A DNA stretch of 64,000 bases, taken from HK1 sp965202875 (GTDB lineage: Bacteria; Pseudomonadota; Gammaproteobacteria; HK1). A program made the translations under genes and the position numbers. The notes beneath the pieces were generated by a model. The model had not been told where the DNA came from. It did not search any database and worked only from the letters and a program-made list of their open reading frames with translations. The stretch lies in NCBI GenBank assembly GCA_965202875.1, contig OZ241870.1, forward strand, positions 3,658,001 through 3,722,000. The letters are read 5' to 3'. Shown piece after piece: positions 17,244 to 25,875 of the stretch (the first letter of the stretch is position 1; the number at the start of each line of letters is the position of its first letter).

Positions 17244-17419
17244 TGCTCGTCCCGTTTCAAGTCCATCCCGGACGGCAACGTGATCTCCGCGCCCTCGCTT
17301 CGTGGCCGGGTGGGAAACAGGTCGGCCGGCGTCATCGTCGCCGCGTGACGGGACGGAACGTCCGAAGGCCGACAGGATCACGATCGCATAGATGCGAGCG
17401 GGCTTTCAACGCGGTGTGT

Positions 17420-18520
17420 TCACCGGGGCGCTCCGAGCGCACGCGCCCGGGCGACGCGCCGGTCGCGGCTCGCTTCGTCATCCCCGGGGGCCGCCAGCCA
17501 GTCGGGAACGGCGCGTTCGACGAGGACTGCAAGCGCCGCGACATGCGCGTCGTCCGCGTTCAGTGCCGGGATGTAGCGCAACGTCCCCCCGCCCGCCGCA
17601 ATGAATGATTCGCGTCCGCGGATCGCGATCTCCTCCAGCGTCTCCAGGCAGTCGGCGGAGAAGCCGGCACAGACCACGTCGACCCGCCCCAGGCCCTCGC
17701 GTCCCCATTCGACCAGGGTCTCGTCGGTATACGGACGCAGCCATTCCCCACGTCCGACCCGGGACTGGAACGCGACACGCCACGCCCCCGGCTCGAGCGC
17801 CAGTGCCCGCGCGACGAGGCGCGCGGTCTTGTGGCACTCGCAGTGGTAGGGATCGCCGGCGTCGAGACAGCGCCGCGGCAGGCCGTGGAACGAGAACAGC
17901 AGCCGGTCCGGGCGGCCCTCCTCGGACCACATGGCTTCGATCGAGGCAGCGAGCGCGCCGACGTAGCCGGGGTCGTCGTGGTAGTGGTCGATGAAGTGCA
18001 ACGCGGGCACACGGCGCCAGCCTGACAGCACTCCGGCCACCGCGGCGAACGTGGAGCCGCCGGTCGCCCCCGAGTACTGGGGGTAGAGCGGCAGCACGAC
18101 GAGGCGGACCGCTCCCGCGTCACGGAGCGCGTGCAACGCCTCGGGGACCGACGGGGCGCCGTACCGCATGCCGAGGGCCACCGCCACACGCCCCGGCCGA
18201 CGCTGCGCCCAGTGCGCTTCCAGGGCCCCGGCGATGGCCCGCGAGTGCACCAGCAGCGGCGAGCCCCCCGCCGTCCAGATGCTCGCATACGCGCGGGCCG
18301 AACGCCGGGGCCGGATTCGCAGCACGACACCGTGCAGGATCATCCGCCACACCCAGCGGGGAAGCTCGATGACCCGCGGATCCGCGAGGAATTCGGCGAG
18401 ATAGCGCCGGACGGCGGTGGGGGTGGGGGCGTCCGGCGTCCCGAGGTTGGTGACGAGCACCCCGATGCGCTCGCCCGCGGCGTGGTCGTGGGGGATGCTG
18501 CTTGCAGAGAACCTCACCAT
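17420..18520 (-). CDS. hemH: Ferrochelatase
   Basis: Inserts ferrous iron into protoporphyrin IX, the last step of heme synthesis. The 366-residue protein contains VLVTNLGTPD, GSPLLVHS, YPQYSGATGGST, the catalytic His in LFSFHGLP, YHCECHKTA, and the acidic metal site SADCLETLEEI, in the expected order and spacing. The ATG is at 18520. It is on the same strand as lptD but 176 nt upstream of it and separated by a region with no obvious signals, so probably a separate unit. A divergent tRNA-Met gene lies on its 5' side. Confidence 0.95.
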   Translation of the reverse strand: MVRFSASSIPHDHAAGERIGVLVTNLGTPDAPTPTAVRRYLAEFLADPRVIELPRWVWRMILHGVVLRIRPRRSARAYASIWTAGGSPLLVHSRAIAGALEAHWAQRRPGRVAVALGMRYGAPSVPEALHALRDAGAVRLVVLPLYPQYSGATGGSTFAAVAGVLSGWRRVPALHFIDHYHDDPGYVGALAASIEAMWSEEGRPDRLLFSFHGLPRRCLDAGDPYHCECHKTARLVARALALEPGAWRVAFQSRVGRGEWLRPYTDETLVEWGREGLGRVDVVCAGFSADCLETLEEIAIRGRESFIAAGGGTLRYIPALNADDAHVAALAVLVERAVPDWLAAPGDDEASRDRRVARARALGAPR

Positions 18521-18704
18521 GACCCTTTCACGCTTCCGCTGTCGGCGTATTGATTCGGGAGCCGTGCGGAGTACGCCGTCGTGAGCCCGGCGCAGCGTCC
18601 CATCGGGCGGTTCTGCGTGTTCGCCGACGCGCGGACGAACATCTTCGGACGACGTTTCCGCTGCCCTTGCGACGCGCCTTTCTGGTATGGTGCGCGCGCC
18701 TTCG

Positions 18705-18781
18705 GGCTACGTAGCTCAGCCGGTGAGAGCGCACGACTCATAATCGTGAGGTCGGTGGTTCGATCCCACCCGTAGCCACCA
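18705..18781 (+). tRNA. tRNA-Met (anticodon CAT, elongator type)
   Basis: A 77-nt cloverleaf: acceptor GGCTACG pairs with CGTAGCC, the D arm starts TAGCTCAG, the anticodon stem CACGA/TCGTG encloses the loop CTCATAA with anticodon CAT at 18739-18741, the T arm is GTGGTTCGATCCCAC, and discriminator A plus CCA are encoded (18778-18781). The ends match elongator tRNA-Met of E. coli. A TGGTATGGT word at 18683-18691 resembles an extended -10 promoter element. A tRNA-Ile2 with a modified CAU anticodon cannot be fully excluded. Confidence 0.95.
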
Positions 18782-19209
18782 TTTTCAGGAGCCGGCACGC
18801 CCGCAGGGGATCCCGAAGGCGGGGGCGAAATCGCGGGACGGGGCATGGGATGCGGACATGCGGGCATCCTATCAAACCACCACCGCCTCGCCCGCCACCC
18901 GTGCACACTTCCCTTCCGCCGCAAAGCCGTCCCGGTGCCCGCAGCGCCGGCGGCGCCCGCCGAGTTAATTCACCCTGCCGCCGACCCGGAGCGGCGGGAC
19001 GTGCCTCAAGCCATTGTCGTAGTGCAGACGTCGTAGCGCGGATTGCACCGCGGCATCCGCTCGGACAGAATCACCGGCCTTCCCGGCAGGCGCAATCCCG
19101 GCTCCCGGCGCGCGCCGCCCGCAGCAGCGGCCCCGGCCGGAATTCGTACCCCGTCCAACGGCGCACCGCCCTTGCACGGCCCGGCCAGGGCGAACGAGAG
19201 ACCCCCTCG
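18782..19209 (+). other. Leader region between tRNA-Met and tkt, no gene seen
   Basis: 428 nt without a supported gene. The tkt reading frame is open through it, but lacks a plausible earlier start. No clear promoter, riboswitch or terminator was recognised. The tkt ribosome site is probably the GAGAG near 19195-19200. Confidence 0.5.
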
Positions 19210-21216
19210 ATGCCTTCACGCAGAGACCTCGCCAACGCGATCCGCGCGCTGGCCATGGACGCGGTGCAGCGCGCGAACTCCGGCCACCCCGGGATGCCGA
19301 TGGGGATGGCGGACATCGCCGAAGTGCTGTGGAACGACCACCTCCGCCACGACCCCGCCGATCCCGAGTGGCCGGACCGGGACCGCTTCGTGCTCTCGAA
19401 CGGGCACGGCTCGATGCTCCTCTACGCCCTCCTCCACCTGAGCGGCTACGCCCTGCCGATGGAGGAGATCCGGCGCTTCCGACAGCTCCGTTCCATGACC
19501 CCGGGCCATCCCGAGTACGGCGACGCCCCGGGGGTCGAGACCACCACCGGGCCGCTCGGGCAGGGGCTCGCGAACGCCGTCGGGATGGCCATCGCGGAGC
19601 GGGTGCTCGCGGCGCGCTTCAACCGCGACGGGCACGCGATCGTGAACCACCGTACGTGGGTGTTCCTCGGCGACGGCTGCCTGATGGAGGGGATCTCCCA
19701 CGAGGCCTGCTCGCTCGCGGGCACCCTCGGCCTCGGCAAGCTGATCGCGTTCTACGACGACAACGACGTCTCCATCGACGGCGAGGTCGGCGGGTGGTTC
19801 ACCGACGACACCCCGGTCCGCTTCGAGGCGTATGGCTGGCACGTGGTCCGGAACGTGGACGGCCACGACGCGAGCGCCGTGGACGCCGCGATCCGCGGTG
19901 CGCTCGCCGTCACCGATCGCCCGTCGCTCATCTGCTGCAAGACGATCATCGGGCTCGGGGCGCCGGGGAAGGCGGGCACGGCGTCTGCGCACGGTGCTCC
20001 ACTCGGCGACGACGAAGTCGCGGGCGCGCGCGAGGCCCTTGGATGGCCTCACCCGCCTTTCGAGATCCCCGGCGAGGTCTACGCGGGATGGGACGCGCGC
20101 GAGCGGGGGGCGGCGCAGCGCCGGCAATGGCGGGAGCGCGTTCAAGTCTGGCGGGCCGCGTTCCCGGAAGATGCGGCGGAGTTCGAGCGCCGGATCGCGG
20201 GAGAGCTGCCCGCGGCCTGGGCCGGGGAATGCGCGCGTCACGTCGGCGCGGCCAGCGCGGCGGCCGAAGACATCGCCTCGCGCAAGGCGTCGCAGAACGC
20301 CCTGGAGGCGCTCGGGCCGATGCTGCCCGAGCTGATCGGCGGCTCCGCCGATCTCACGGGATCGAACCTCACGAAGTGGAGCGGATCCAGGGTGCTGACC
20401 CGCGAGGACGCGGACGCGAACTACATCTTCTTCGGGGTGCGCGAGTTCGCGATGAGCGCAATCTGCAACGGCATCGCCCGGCACGGCGGCTTCATCCCCT
20501 ACGCGGGGACGTTCCTGATGTTCTCCGAGTACGCGCGGAATGCGCTTCGCATGGCCGCGCTGATGGGCCAGCGGGTGATCTTCGTGTTCACCCACGACTC
20601 CATCGGCCTCGGTGAGGACGGACCAACGCACCAGGCGGTGGAACAGGCCGAGACGTTGCGATTGATGCCGAACCTCTCGGTGTGGCGGCCGTGCGACGCG
20701 GTGGAGTCCATGGCCGCATGGCAGGCGGCGGTCGAACGCCGCGAAGGCCCGACGAGCCTCCTGTTCTCGCGCCAGAACCTTCCCCACCAGCCACGTACCG
20801 GCGAGCGGATCGCGGCGATCCGGCGCGGCGGGTACGTGCTGCGCGAGGGCGGCGACGCGATCCTCGTCGCCACCGGCTCGGAGGTGGGAATCGCGATGGA
20901 CGCCGCTGCCACTCTCGTCGATGAGGGCTTCGAGGTGCGGGTGGTGTCGATGCCGAGCCGGGACGTGTTCGACGCGCAGGACCCGGCCTACCGCGAATCG
21001 GTGCTCCCCCGTTCGATGCGGGCGCGGGTGGCGGTGGAGGCCGGGATCACCGCCGGCTGGCGCGCTTACGTGGGCGAGGACGGCGCGGTCGCCGGGGTCG
21101 ATACGTTCGGGAAGTCCGCGCCGTACCGGGACCTCTACGAGCACTTCGGCTTGACCGCCGGGAACGTGGCGGCCATTGTGGAGTCCGTGATCGCAGGCAC
21201 GAGAGAGAAGGCCTGA
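19210..21216 (+). CDS. tkt: Transketolase
   Basis: Thiamine-diphosphate enzyme moving two-carbon units between sugar phosphates in the pentose phosphate or Calvin cycles. The 668-residue protein has NSGHPGMPMG near the start, FVLSNGHGSMLLYA, TTTGPLGQG, the ThDP/Mg motif GDGCLMEG with downstream N, and in the middle domain GVREFAM, FVFTHDSIGLGEDGPTHQ and RQNLP; the C-terminal transketolase domain follows. Length is normal (about 665). The ATG at 19210 was chosen since the family starts here. Order tkt-gap-pgk is a known proteobacterial glycolytic/Calvin cluster; no RuBisCO or phosphoribulokinase is in the window, so its cycle is open. Confidence 0.96.
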   Translation: MPSRRDLANAIRALAMDAVQRANSGHPGMPMGMADIAEVLWNDHLRHDPADPEWPDRDRFVLSNGHGSMLLYALLHLSGYALPMEEIRRFRQLRSMTPGHPEYGDAPGVETTTGPLGQGLANAVGMAIAERVLAARFNRDGHAIVNHRTWVFLGDGCLMEGISHEACSLAGTLGLGKLIAFYDDNDVSIDGEVGGWFTDDTPVRFEAYGWHVVRNVDGHDASAVDAAIRGALAVTDRPSLICCKTIIGLGAPGKAGTASAHGAPLGDDEVAGAREALGWPHPPFEIPGEVYAGWDARERGAAQRRQWRERVQVWRAAFPEDAAEFERRIAGELPAAWAGECARHVGAASAAAEDIASRKASQNALEALGPMLPELIGGSADLTGSNLTKWSGSRVLTREDADANYIFFGVREFAMSAICNGIARHGGFIPYAGTFLMFSEYARNALRMAALMGQRVIFVFTHDSIGLGEDGPTHQAVEQAETLRLMPNLSVWRPCDAVESMAAWQAAVERREGPTSLLFSRQNLPHQPRTGERIAAIRRGGYVLREGGDAILVATGSEVGIAMDAAATLVDEGFEVRVVSMPSRDVFDAQDPAYRESVLPRSMRARVAVEAGITAGWRAYVGEDGAVAGVDTFGKSAPYRDLYEHFGLTAGNVAAIVESVIAGTREKA

Positions 21217-21323
21217 TCGGCGGGGGAGGGGCGGGGATGCACGTTCTCCAGGACTGACGCGCGATATGCGCATACGTTTGCGGAGAACCCGCCAGGGTGG
21301 GTGACCGACATGGAGAAACGGAC

Positions 21324-22337
21324 ATGACGATCAAGGCAGGCATCAACGGTTTCGGGCGCATCGGCCGCAACGTCCTCCGCGCCCTCTACGAGAGCGGGCG
21401 CACCGACGAGATCCGCATCGTCGCGATCAACGACCTCGGCGACGCCGAGACCAACGCCCATCTCACCCGCTACGACACCGCCCACGGCCGCTTCCCCGGC
21501 GAGATCGAGGTCGAGGGCGATGCGCTGGTGGTCAACGGCGACCGGATCGAGGTCCTCGCCGAACGGGACCCGGCGAAGCTGCCGTGGGGAGCGCTCGGGG
21601 TGGACGTCGTGCACGAGTGCACCGGGCTGTTCGCGAGCAAGGACAAGGCGGCGAAACACCTGGAGGGCGGCGCGAAGAAGGTGATCATCTCCGCCCCCGG
21701 CGGCGCGGACGTGGACGCCACGGTGGTCTACGGGGTGAACCACCACTCGCTCCAGGCCTCGCACACCGTCATCTCCAACGCCTCGTGCACCACCAACTGC
21801 CTCGCCCCCCTGGTGAAGGCGATCCACGACCGGATCGGCGTCGAGCACGGGCTGATGACCACGATCCACGCCTACACCAACGACCAGGTGCTCACCGACG
21901 TCTACCACTCCGATCTCCGCCGCGCGCGCTCCGCCACGCAGTCCATGATCCCCACCGGCACCGGAGCGGCGAAGGCGGTGGGGCTGGTGCTGCCGGAGCT
22001 CGACGGCAAGCTGGACGGGTTCGCGATGCGGGTGCCGACCATCAACGTCTCGGTGGTGGACCTCACCTTCACCGCCTCGCGCGAGACGAGCAAGGAGGAG
22101 ATCGACGCGGCGGTGAAGTCGGCCTCCGAGCAGGAGCTCAAGGGCGTGCTCGCGTACTGCGACCGGCCGCTGGTGTCGATCGACTTCAACCACGACCCCG
22201 CGTCCTCCACCTACGATTCCAGCCTCACCAAGGTCATCGACGGCCGCTTCGTCAAGGTCGTCGCCTGGTACGACAACGAATGGGGGTTCTCGAACCGGAT
22301 GCTCGACACCACCGTGGCGCTGGTGAACGCGGGTTGA
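21324..22337 (+). CDS. gap: Glyceraldehyde-3-phosphate dehydrogenase, type I
   Basis: Oxidative phosphorylation of glyceraldehyde 3-phosphate to 1,3-bisphosphoglycerate with NAD(P)+. The 337-residue protein has INGFGRIGRN (Rossmann loop), AINDLGD, the catalytic SNASCTTNCLAP, the S-loop region SMIPTGTGAAKAVG and the C-terminal WYDNEWGFSNRMLDT. The ATG at 21324 follows GGAGA. Complete and of normal length. Its last 72 nt recur at 24249-24320 just before pgk, with a 2 kb ATPase cassette between them, so the present 3' end may have been supplied by that insertion. Confidence 0.96.
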   Translation: MTIKAGINGFGRIGRNVLRALYESGRTDEIRIVAINDLGDAETNAHLTRYDTAHGRFPGEIEVEGDALVVNGDRIEVLAERDPAKLPWGALGVDVVHECTGLFASKDKAAKHLEGGAKKVIISAPGGADVDATVVYGVNHHSLQASHTVISNASCTTNCLAPLVKAIHDRIGVEHGLMTTIHAYTNDQVLTDVYHSDLRRARSATQSMIPTGTGAAKAVGLVLPELDGKLDGFAMRVPTINVSVVDLTFTASRETSKEEIDAAVKSASEQELKGVLAYCDRPLVSIDFNHDPASSTYDSSLTKVIDGRFVKVVAWYDNEWGFSNRMLDTTVALVNAG

Positions 22338-22352
22338 CGGCCGTCGTCGATG
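22271..22352 (+). repeat. Left copy of duplicated gap 3' end (att-like direct repeat)
   Basis: Bases 22271-22342 match 24249-24320 at 68 of 72 positions by eye, covering the last 21 codons of gap and its stop. With small gaps, similarity runs on to a GTCGATG that corresponds to the pgk start in the right copy. The copy here completes the functional gap gene. Confidence 0.9.
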
Positions 22353-22457
22353 GCGTCGCCCGGACCCACGACGCGCCGATTCCACCCTCGAAGGGCAGGA
22401 GCACAGAGGATCCGGCTTTCCGAAGCCATGTCGATACATCGGGGCTTCCCACCGAAG

Positions 22458-22477
22458 GACCCCGCAAGTCCGGGGTC
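22458..22477 (+). terminator. Hairpin downstream of gap
   Basis: GACCCCG (22458-22464) pairs with CGGGGTC (22471-22477) across a 6-nt loop. No T-run follows, so it is a weak terminator or processing hairpin at most. It lies between gap and the inserted ATPase gene. Confidence 0.35.
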
Positions 22478-22551
22478 TGCGTCGTCCGAGCGGGGTCTGC
22501 CGTTCTGCCTGTTAGAATTCCGGGACGTTGCCACTGGATGGGCGGGTCATC

Positions 22552-23964
22552 ATGCTCACGAGGCTGGAGGTCAACGGATTCAGGAACCTGATCGACTTCG
22601 CGCTCGACTTCGGGCCGTACACCTGCATTGCCGGTCCCAACGGCGCCGGCAAATCCAACGTCTTCGACGCCATCCACTTCCTGTCCCTGCTGACGGAGCG
22701 CAGCATCAACGAGGCGGCCTTGCAGCTTCGCAACGCCGGCGAGACCACCGGAGAGATCGCCGACTTGTTCTTCGCCTCCGGCGGACAGCGAGACAGCCAT
22801 ATGGAATTCGCCGCCGAGATGATCGTCGGCAAGGCGGTGTCGGACGATTTCGGCAGACAGGCCGCGCCGTCGTCGTCGTTCCTGCGCTATGAAATCGCCT
22901 TTCGCCATGAACGCCCTTCACCCGCTGCCGGCCCGCTGGGCGGCCTGGTGCTGGAACGCGAGACACTGCGGCACATCACCGTCGGACAGGCTGTCCGCCA
23001 TCTGAGGTTTCCTCATCACAAGGGGAAGTTCCGGGACAGCGTGGTACACAACACGCGCCGCAGTCTTTCGCCCTACATCGACACGGAGGAGGAGGAGGGC
23101 GGGCGGACCACCATCCTGGTCCATCAGGACGGCGGGTCCCGCGGGCGCGGGCGGCCCGCTCCGGCCGAGGGCGCCACCCGCACCATCGTCGGCACCGAGA
23201 ACACGGTTGCGACCCCGACCATCCTCGCCGCACGGCGGGAGATGCGTAGCTGGCGCATCCTCGCGCTCGAACCTTCCGCCATCCGGCGCCCCGACCGATA
23301 CACCCAGACGCCCGGGCTCGCCGCCAACGGTGCGCACCTTCCCGCCACCTTGCAGCATCTGGCCAACCTCGCACCGCGGCACGGTGACGACGCGGAAGAC
23401 GTCTTCGCCATGGTCGCGAGCCGCCTGTCGGATCTGGTGCCGGTGAGTGAGGTGCGTATCGCTCGGGACGATGTGCGGCAACTGTTGCCGCTGGAGCTGG
23501 AAGATCCCGCGGGCCTGACCTTGCGAGCGAACGCCATCTCCGACGGGACCCTGCGGTTTCTCGCGCTGGCGGTGCTGGCGGAGGTGTCGGACGAACCCGC
23601 GGTCCTCTGCATGGAAGAGCCCGAAAACGGCATTCATCCCGGCAACCTGCCGGCGATGAACCGCCTCCTTCGCGATATTGCGGTCGATGCGGACGAGCCG
23701 GTCGGCATCGACAATCCGCTCCGCCAGGTGATCGTGGCCACCCACTCCCCCTACTTCGTGCAGTTGCAGGACGAGCACGACCTGGTGCTGGCGAAGAACG
23801 CGAGGATCGATGCAGGCGACCGGGGCATCGTCCACCGCCTGAAATGCCAACCCCACAGTGGCTCGTGGCGCTGCTCCGCGTCCCGCCAACAGGGCATCGA
23901 CAAGCTCTCCTTGCAGTCCTACCTGATCCCCCCCGAGGAGGCACGGACAACTCTCCAGGCGTGA
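22552..23964 (+). CDS. OLD/RecF-like AAA ATPase (ABC-type), possible defence ATPase
   Basis: Predicted ATPase of the AAA_21/AAA_15 RecF-OLD class. The 470-residue protein starts MLTRLEVNGFRN, has Walker A GPNGAGKS at 28-35, a long variable middle (100-330), then an ABC-like signature ISDGTLRFLALAVL, Walker B AVLCMEEPENGIHPGNL and the H-loop VATHSPYFV, ending with a family C-terminal tail. Such ATPases often pair with a TOPRIM nuclease (OLD, PARIS, Gabija-like logic, or DUF4276 partners); here a TOPRIM-like start codon follows 18 nt downstream, but that gene is broken. The ATG at 22552 is chosen over an upstream TTG. The gene interrupts gap-pgk and is flanked by duplicated gap ends, which points to horizontal gain. 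Confidence 0.8.
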   Translation: MLTRLEVNGFRNLIDFALDFGPYTCIAGPNGAGKSNVFDAIHFLSLLTERSINEAALQLRNAGETTGEIADLFFASGGQRDSHMEFAAEMIVGKAVSDDFGRQAAPSSSFLRYEIAFRHERPSPAAGPLGGLVLERETLRHITVGQAVRHLRFPHHKGKFRDSVVHNTRRSLSPYIDTEEEEGGRTTILVHQDGGSRGRGRPAPAEGATRTIVGTENTVATPTILAARREMRSWRILALEPSAIRRPDRYTQTPGLAANGAHLPATLQHLANLAPRHGDDAEDVFAMVASRLSDLVPVSEVRIARDDVRQLLPLELEDPAGLTLRANAISDGTLRFLALAVLAEVSDEPAVLCMEEPENGIHPGNLPAMNRLLRDIAVDADEPVGIDNPLRQVIVATHSPYFVQLQDEHDLVLAKNARIDAGDRGIVHRLKCQPHSGSWRCSASRQQGIDKLSLQSYLIPPEEARTTLQA

Positions 23965-23982
23965 GTTTCCGGGTGCGGATCG

Positions 23983-24271
23983 ATGCGGTTCCTGTTCATC
24001 TGCGAGGGCTCGTCCGATACCCCTCTGGTAGACCATATTCAGCGGCTGTTGATTCGATATGGGCAGACTGAGAGATGCGTTGCTCGCCGCCAGCGGCTAT
24101 CGGGGCAGACGCCGGCGCAGGTTCGCTCGCGAGCTTCCGCGGCTTCGGAGGCGGTTGCTGCAAGACCTTCCAATCGGCGGGGAGCTGGAGCGGCTGGAAT
24201 CCTGGACGAGGTTCCGTGACGATACGGTTGCCGCTTCCCAGGCGAGATCGAGAACGAATGGGGATTCTTGA
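23983..24271 (+). pseudogene. Broken TOPRIM-like (DUF4276/OLD-type) partner of the ATPase
   Basis: Starts MRFLFICEGSSDTPLVDHIQ, where CEGSSD fits the first TOPRIM motif (catalytic Glu with EGxxD). After about residue 30 the frame becomes Arg/Ala-rich and ends at 24219 with 78 residues, whereas such partners are usually near 200. The overlapping frame 24059-24271 reads more like protein (ASGYRGRRRRRF, LPRLRRRLLQDLPIGGELERLESW) and may be the displaced C-terminal part. So the gene seems to have suffered an internal deletion and frameshift, and it stops beside the right gap repeat. Family assignment is tentative. Confidence 0.5.
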
Positions 24272-24335
24272 ACCGGATGCTCGACACCACCGTCGCGCTG
24301 GTGAACGCGGGTTGACGGCCCCCGTCGGTCGATGA
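24249..24335 (+). repeat. Right copy of duplicated gap 3' end (att-like direct repeat)
   Basis: Encodes ENEWGFLNRMLDTTVALVNAG and a stop, 16 nt before the pgk ATG. It differs from the functional copy by Leu for the Ser of GFSNR and by three other bases. Its position suggests it is the original gap end, cut off from the gene when the ATPase cassette entered. Confidence 0.9.
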
Positions 24336-25546
24336 ACGTCCCGGTGATGGCCAACCTGGACCTCGCGGGGCGGCGGGTGCTCATCCGCGAGGATCTGAAC
24401 GTCCCGATCCGGGACGGCGCGGTGGCGAGCGACGCCCGCATCCGGGCCGCGCTGCCCACGTTGCAGCAGGCCGTGCAAGCCGGGGCGCGGGTCATGGTGA
24501 CGTCGCACCTCGGGCGCCCGAAGGAAGGGCAGCCGACCCCCGAATTCTCCCTCGCGCCGGTGGCGCGGCGGCTCGGTGATCTGCTCGGGCGCGAGGCCCG
24601 GCTCGCCGTGGACTGGCTGGACGGGATCGACGTCGAGCCCGGCGAGATCGCCCTCTGCGAGAACGTGCGCTTCCTCGTGGGCGAGAAGGCCGACGACGAG
24701 GCGCTGGCGCGGCGGATGGCGGCGCTGTGCGACGTGTACGTGATGGACGCCTTCGGCGCCGCGCACCGCGCCCATGCCTCGACCTGCGGCGTCGCCCGCT
24801 TCGCGCCGGCGGCTTGCGCCGGTCCGCTCCTCGCCGCCGAGCTCGAAGCGCTCGGCAAGGCCCTCGCGCAGCCCGCGCGCCCGCTCGTGGCGATCGTCGG
24901 CGGCTCGAAGGTCTCGACCAAGCTGGGGGTGCTGGAAACGCTCTCGGAGCGGGTGGACCGGCTGATCACCGGCGGGGGCATCGCCAACACCTTCATCGCC
25001 GCCGCGGGCCACGAGGTGGGCGCCTCGCTGTACGAACCCGAACTCGTCGGGCAGGCGGCCCGCATCCGCGCCGCCATGCGCCGGCGCGGCGGCGATGTCC
25101 CTGTCCCGAGCGACGTGGTGGTGGCGGACACACCCTCGGAATCCGCCACCGCCGCCGTCAAGCCGGTGGACGCGGTCGGCCCCGGCGAGATGATCCTCGA
25201 CATCGGCCCCGAGACCGCCCGCGCGTATTGCGAAGCCATCGAATCTGCCGGCACCGTGGTGTGGAACGGGCCGGTGGGGGTCTTCGAGCTGGCGCCCTTC
25301 GCGGCCGGTACCCGCGCCATCGCCCGCGCCATCGCCCGCTCGCCGGCGTTCTCCATCGCAGGCGGCGGCGACACCCTGGCGGCCGTCGACGCCTTCGGAG
25401 TCGGCGACGCCGTCGGGGCCGGCGACACCTTCGGGGCCGGCGGCGGGATCTCGTACGTCTCCACCGGCGGCGGCGCCTTCCTCGAATTCCTCGAAGGAAA
25501 GACCCTCCCCGCGGTCGCGGCGCTCGAAGCCCGCGCCGAAGACTGA
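24332..25546 (+). CDS. pgk: Phosphoglycerate kinase
   Basis: Interconverts 1,3-bisphosphoglycerate and 3-phosphoglycerate with ADP/ATP. The 404-residue protein has RVLIREDLNVP, TSHLGRPKEG, ALCENVRF, the hinge and nucleotide-binding AIVGGSKVSTKL, VWNGPVGVFE and the C-terminal AGGGDT and STGGGAFLEFLEGK. Between those last two blocks there is a glycine-rich insert of roughly 13 residues (FGVGDAVGAGDTFGAGG) where the family has a short loop. The ATG at 24332 follows the right gap repeat. The pyk and fba genes usual in this cluster are not downstream; a toxin-antitoxin pair is. Confidence 0.95.
   Translation: MNVPVMANLDLAGRRVLIREDLNVPIRDGAVASDARIRAALPTLQQAVQAGARVMVTSHLGRPKEGQPTPEFSLAPVARRLGDLLGREARLAVDWLDGIDVEPGEIALCENVRFLVGEKADDEALARRMAALCDVYVMDAFGAAHRAHASTCGVARFAPAACAGPLLAAELEALGKALAQPARPLVAIVGGSKVSTKLGVLETLSERVDRLITGGGIANTFIAAAGHEVGASLYEPELVGQAARIRAAMRRRGGDVPVPSDVVVADTPSESATAAVKPVDAVGPGEMILDIGPETARAYCEAIESAGTVVWNGPVGVFELAPFAAGTRAIARAIARSPAFSIAGGGDTLAAVDAFGVGDAVGAGDTFGAGGGISYVSTGGGAFLEFLEGKTLPAVAALEARAED
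25397..25446 (+). repeat. Short in-frame GC-rich repeat in pgk
   Basis: Three imperfect units of the type (G/C)G.GTCGGCGAC or GGGGCCGGCGAC encode (V/A)G(D/A) triplets and lengthen a loop near the nucleotide site. Likely slippage product. Confidence 0.6.
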
Positions 25547-25599
25547 CCCGCATCTGCCGCCCGTGGCCGCGGGACGGCGCCACTCTCCCAAAACTTGAG

Positions 25600-25875
25600 T
25601 CAATAGTGGTAACGGCATTGCACGACCACACACAGACCGTCTTCGATCTTGTATACGAGGCGGTGCTCCTTCGTGATCCGTCTTGACCAGTAGCCGCCAA
25701 GCTCATGCCCGAGTGGCTCCGGGCTTCCGATGCCTCTGAACGGATCCCGAAGGCACTCCTCGATCAGCCGTGCGATCCTTTCCGCGATCTTCCGGGCGGT
25801 CCTAAGCCAGTCCTGATAGTCTGTCCAAGCCTGTCGCGAGAAGGCGACGTCCGCTACGAGGTCCTTCCGGCTCAC
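25600..25875 (-). CDS. yoeB: YoeB-family toxin (ribosome-dependent mRNA endonuclease)
   Basis: Toxin of a type II toxin-antitoxin pair; YoeB cuts mRNA in the ribosomal A site. The 91-residue protein shows the RelE/YoeB fold signs: AWTDYQDWLRTARKIAERI, DPFRGIGSPEPL, YWSRRITKEHRLVYKI and the C-terminal CRYHY whose His and Tyr are catalytic in the family. Its ATG overlaps the antitoxin stop (25872-25875), so the two are translated together. Length is typical (84-92). It ends 53 nt from the pgk stop, convergent with pgk. Confidence 0.94.
   Translation of the reverse strand: MSRKDLVADVAFSRQAWTDYQDWLRTARKIAERIARLIEECLRDPFRGIGSPEPLGHELGGYWSRRITKEHRLVYKIEDGLCVVVQCRYHY

Noticed and set aside
18514..18924. 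Minus-strand ORF of 136 codons with peptide GYGWDRTTDLTIMSRALSP
   Set aside because: It is the antisense translation of the tRNA-Met gene at 18705-18781, a well-known false ORF.
22271..24335. Cassette as an insertion sequence
   Set aside because: No transposase, no terminal inverted repeats, and the flanking repeats are 70-85 nt of gene sequence rather than a short target duplication.
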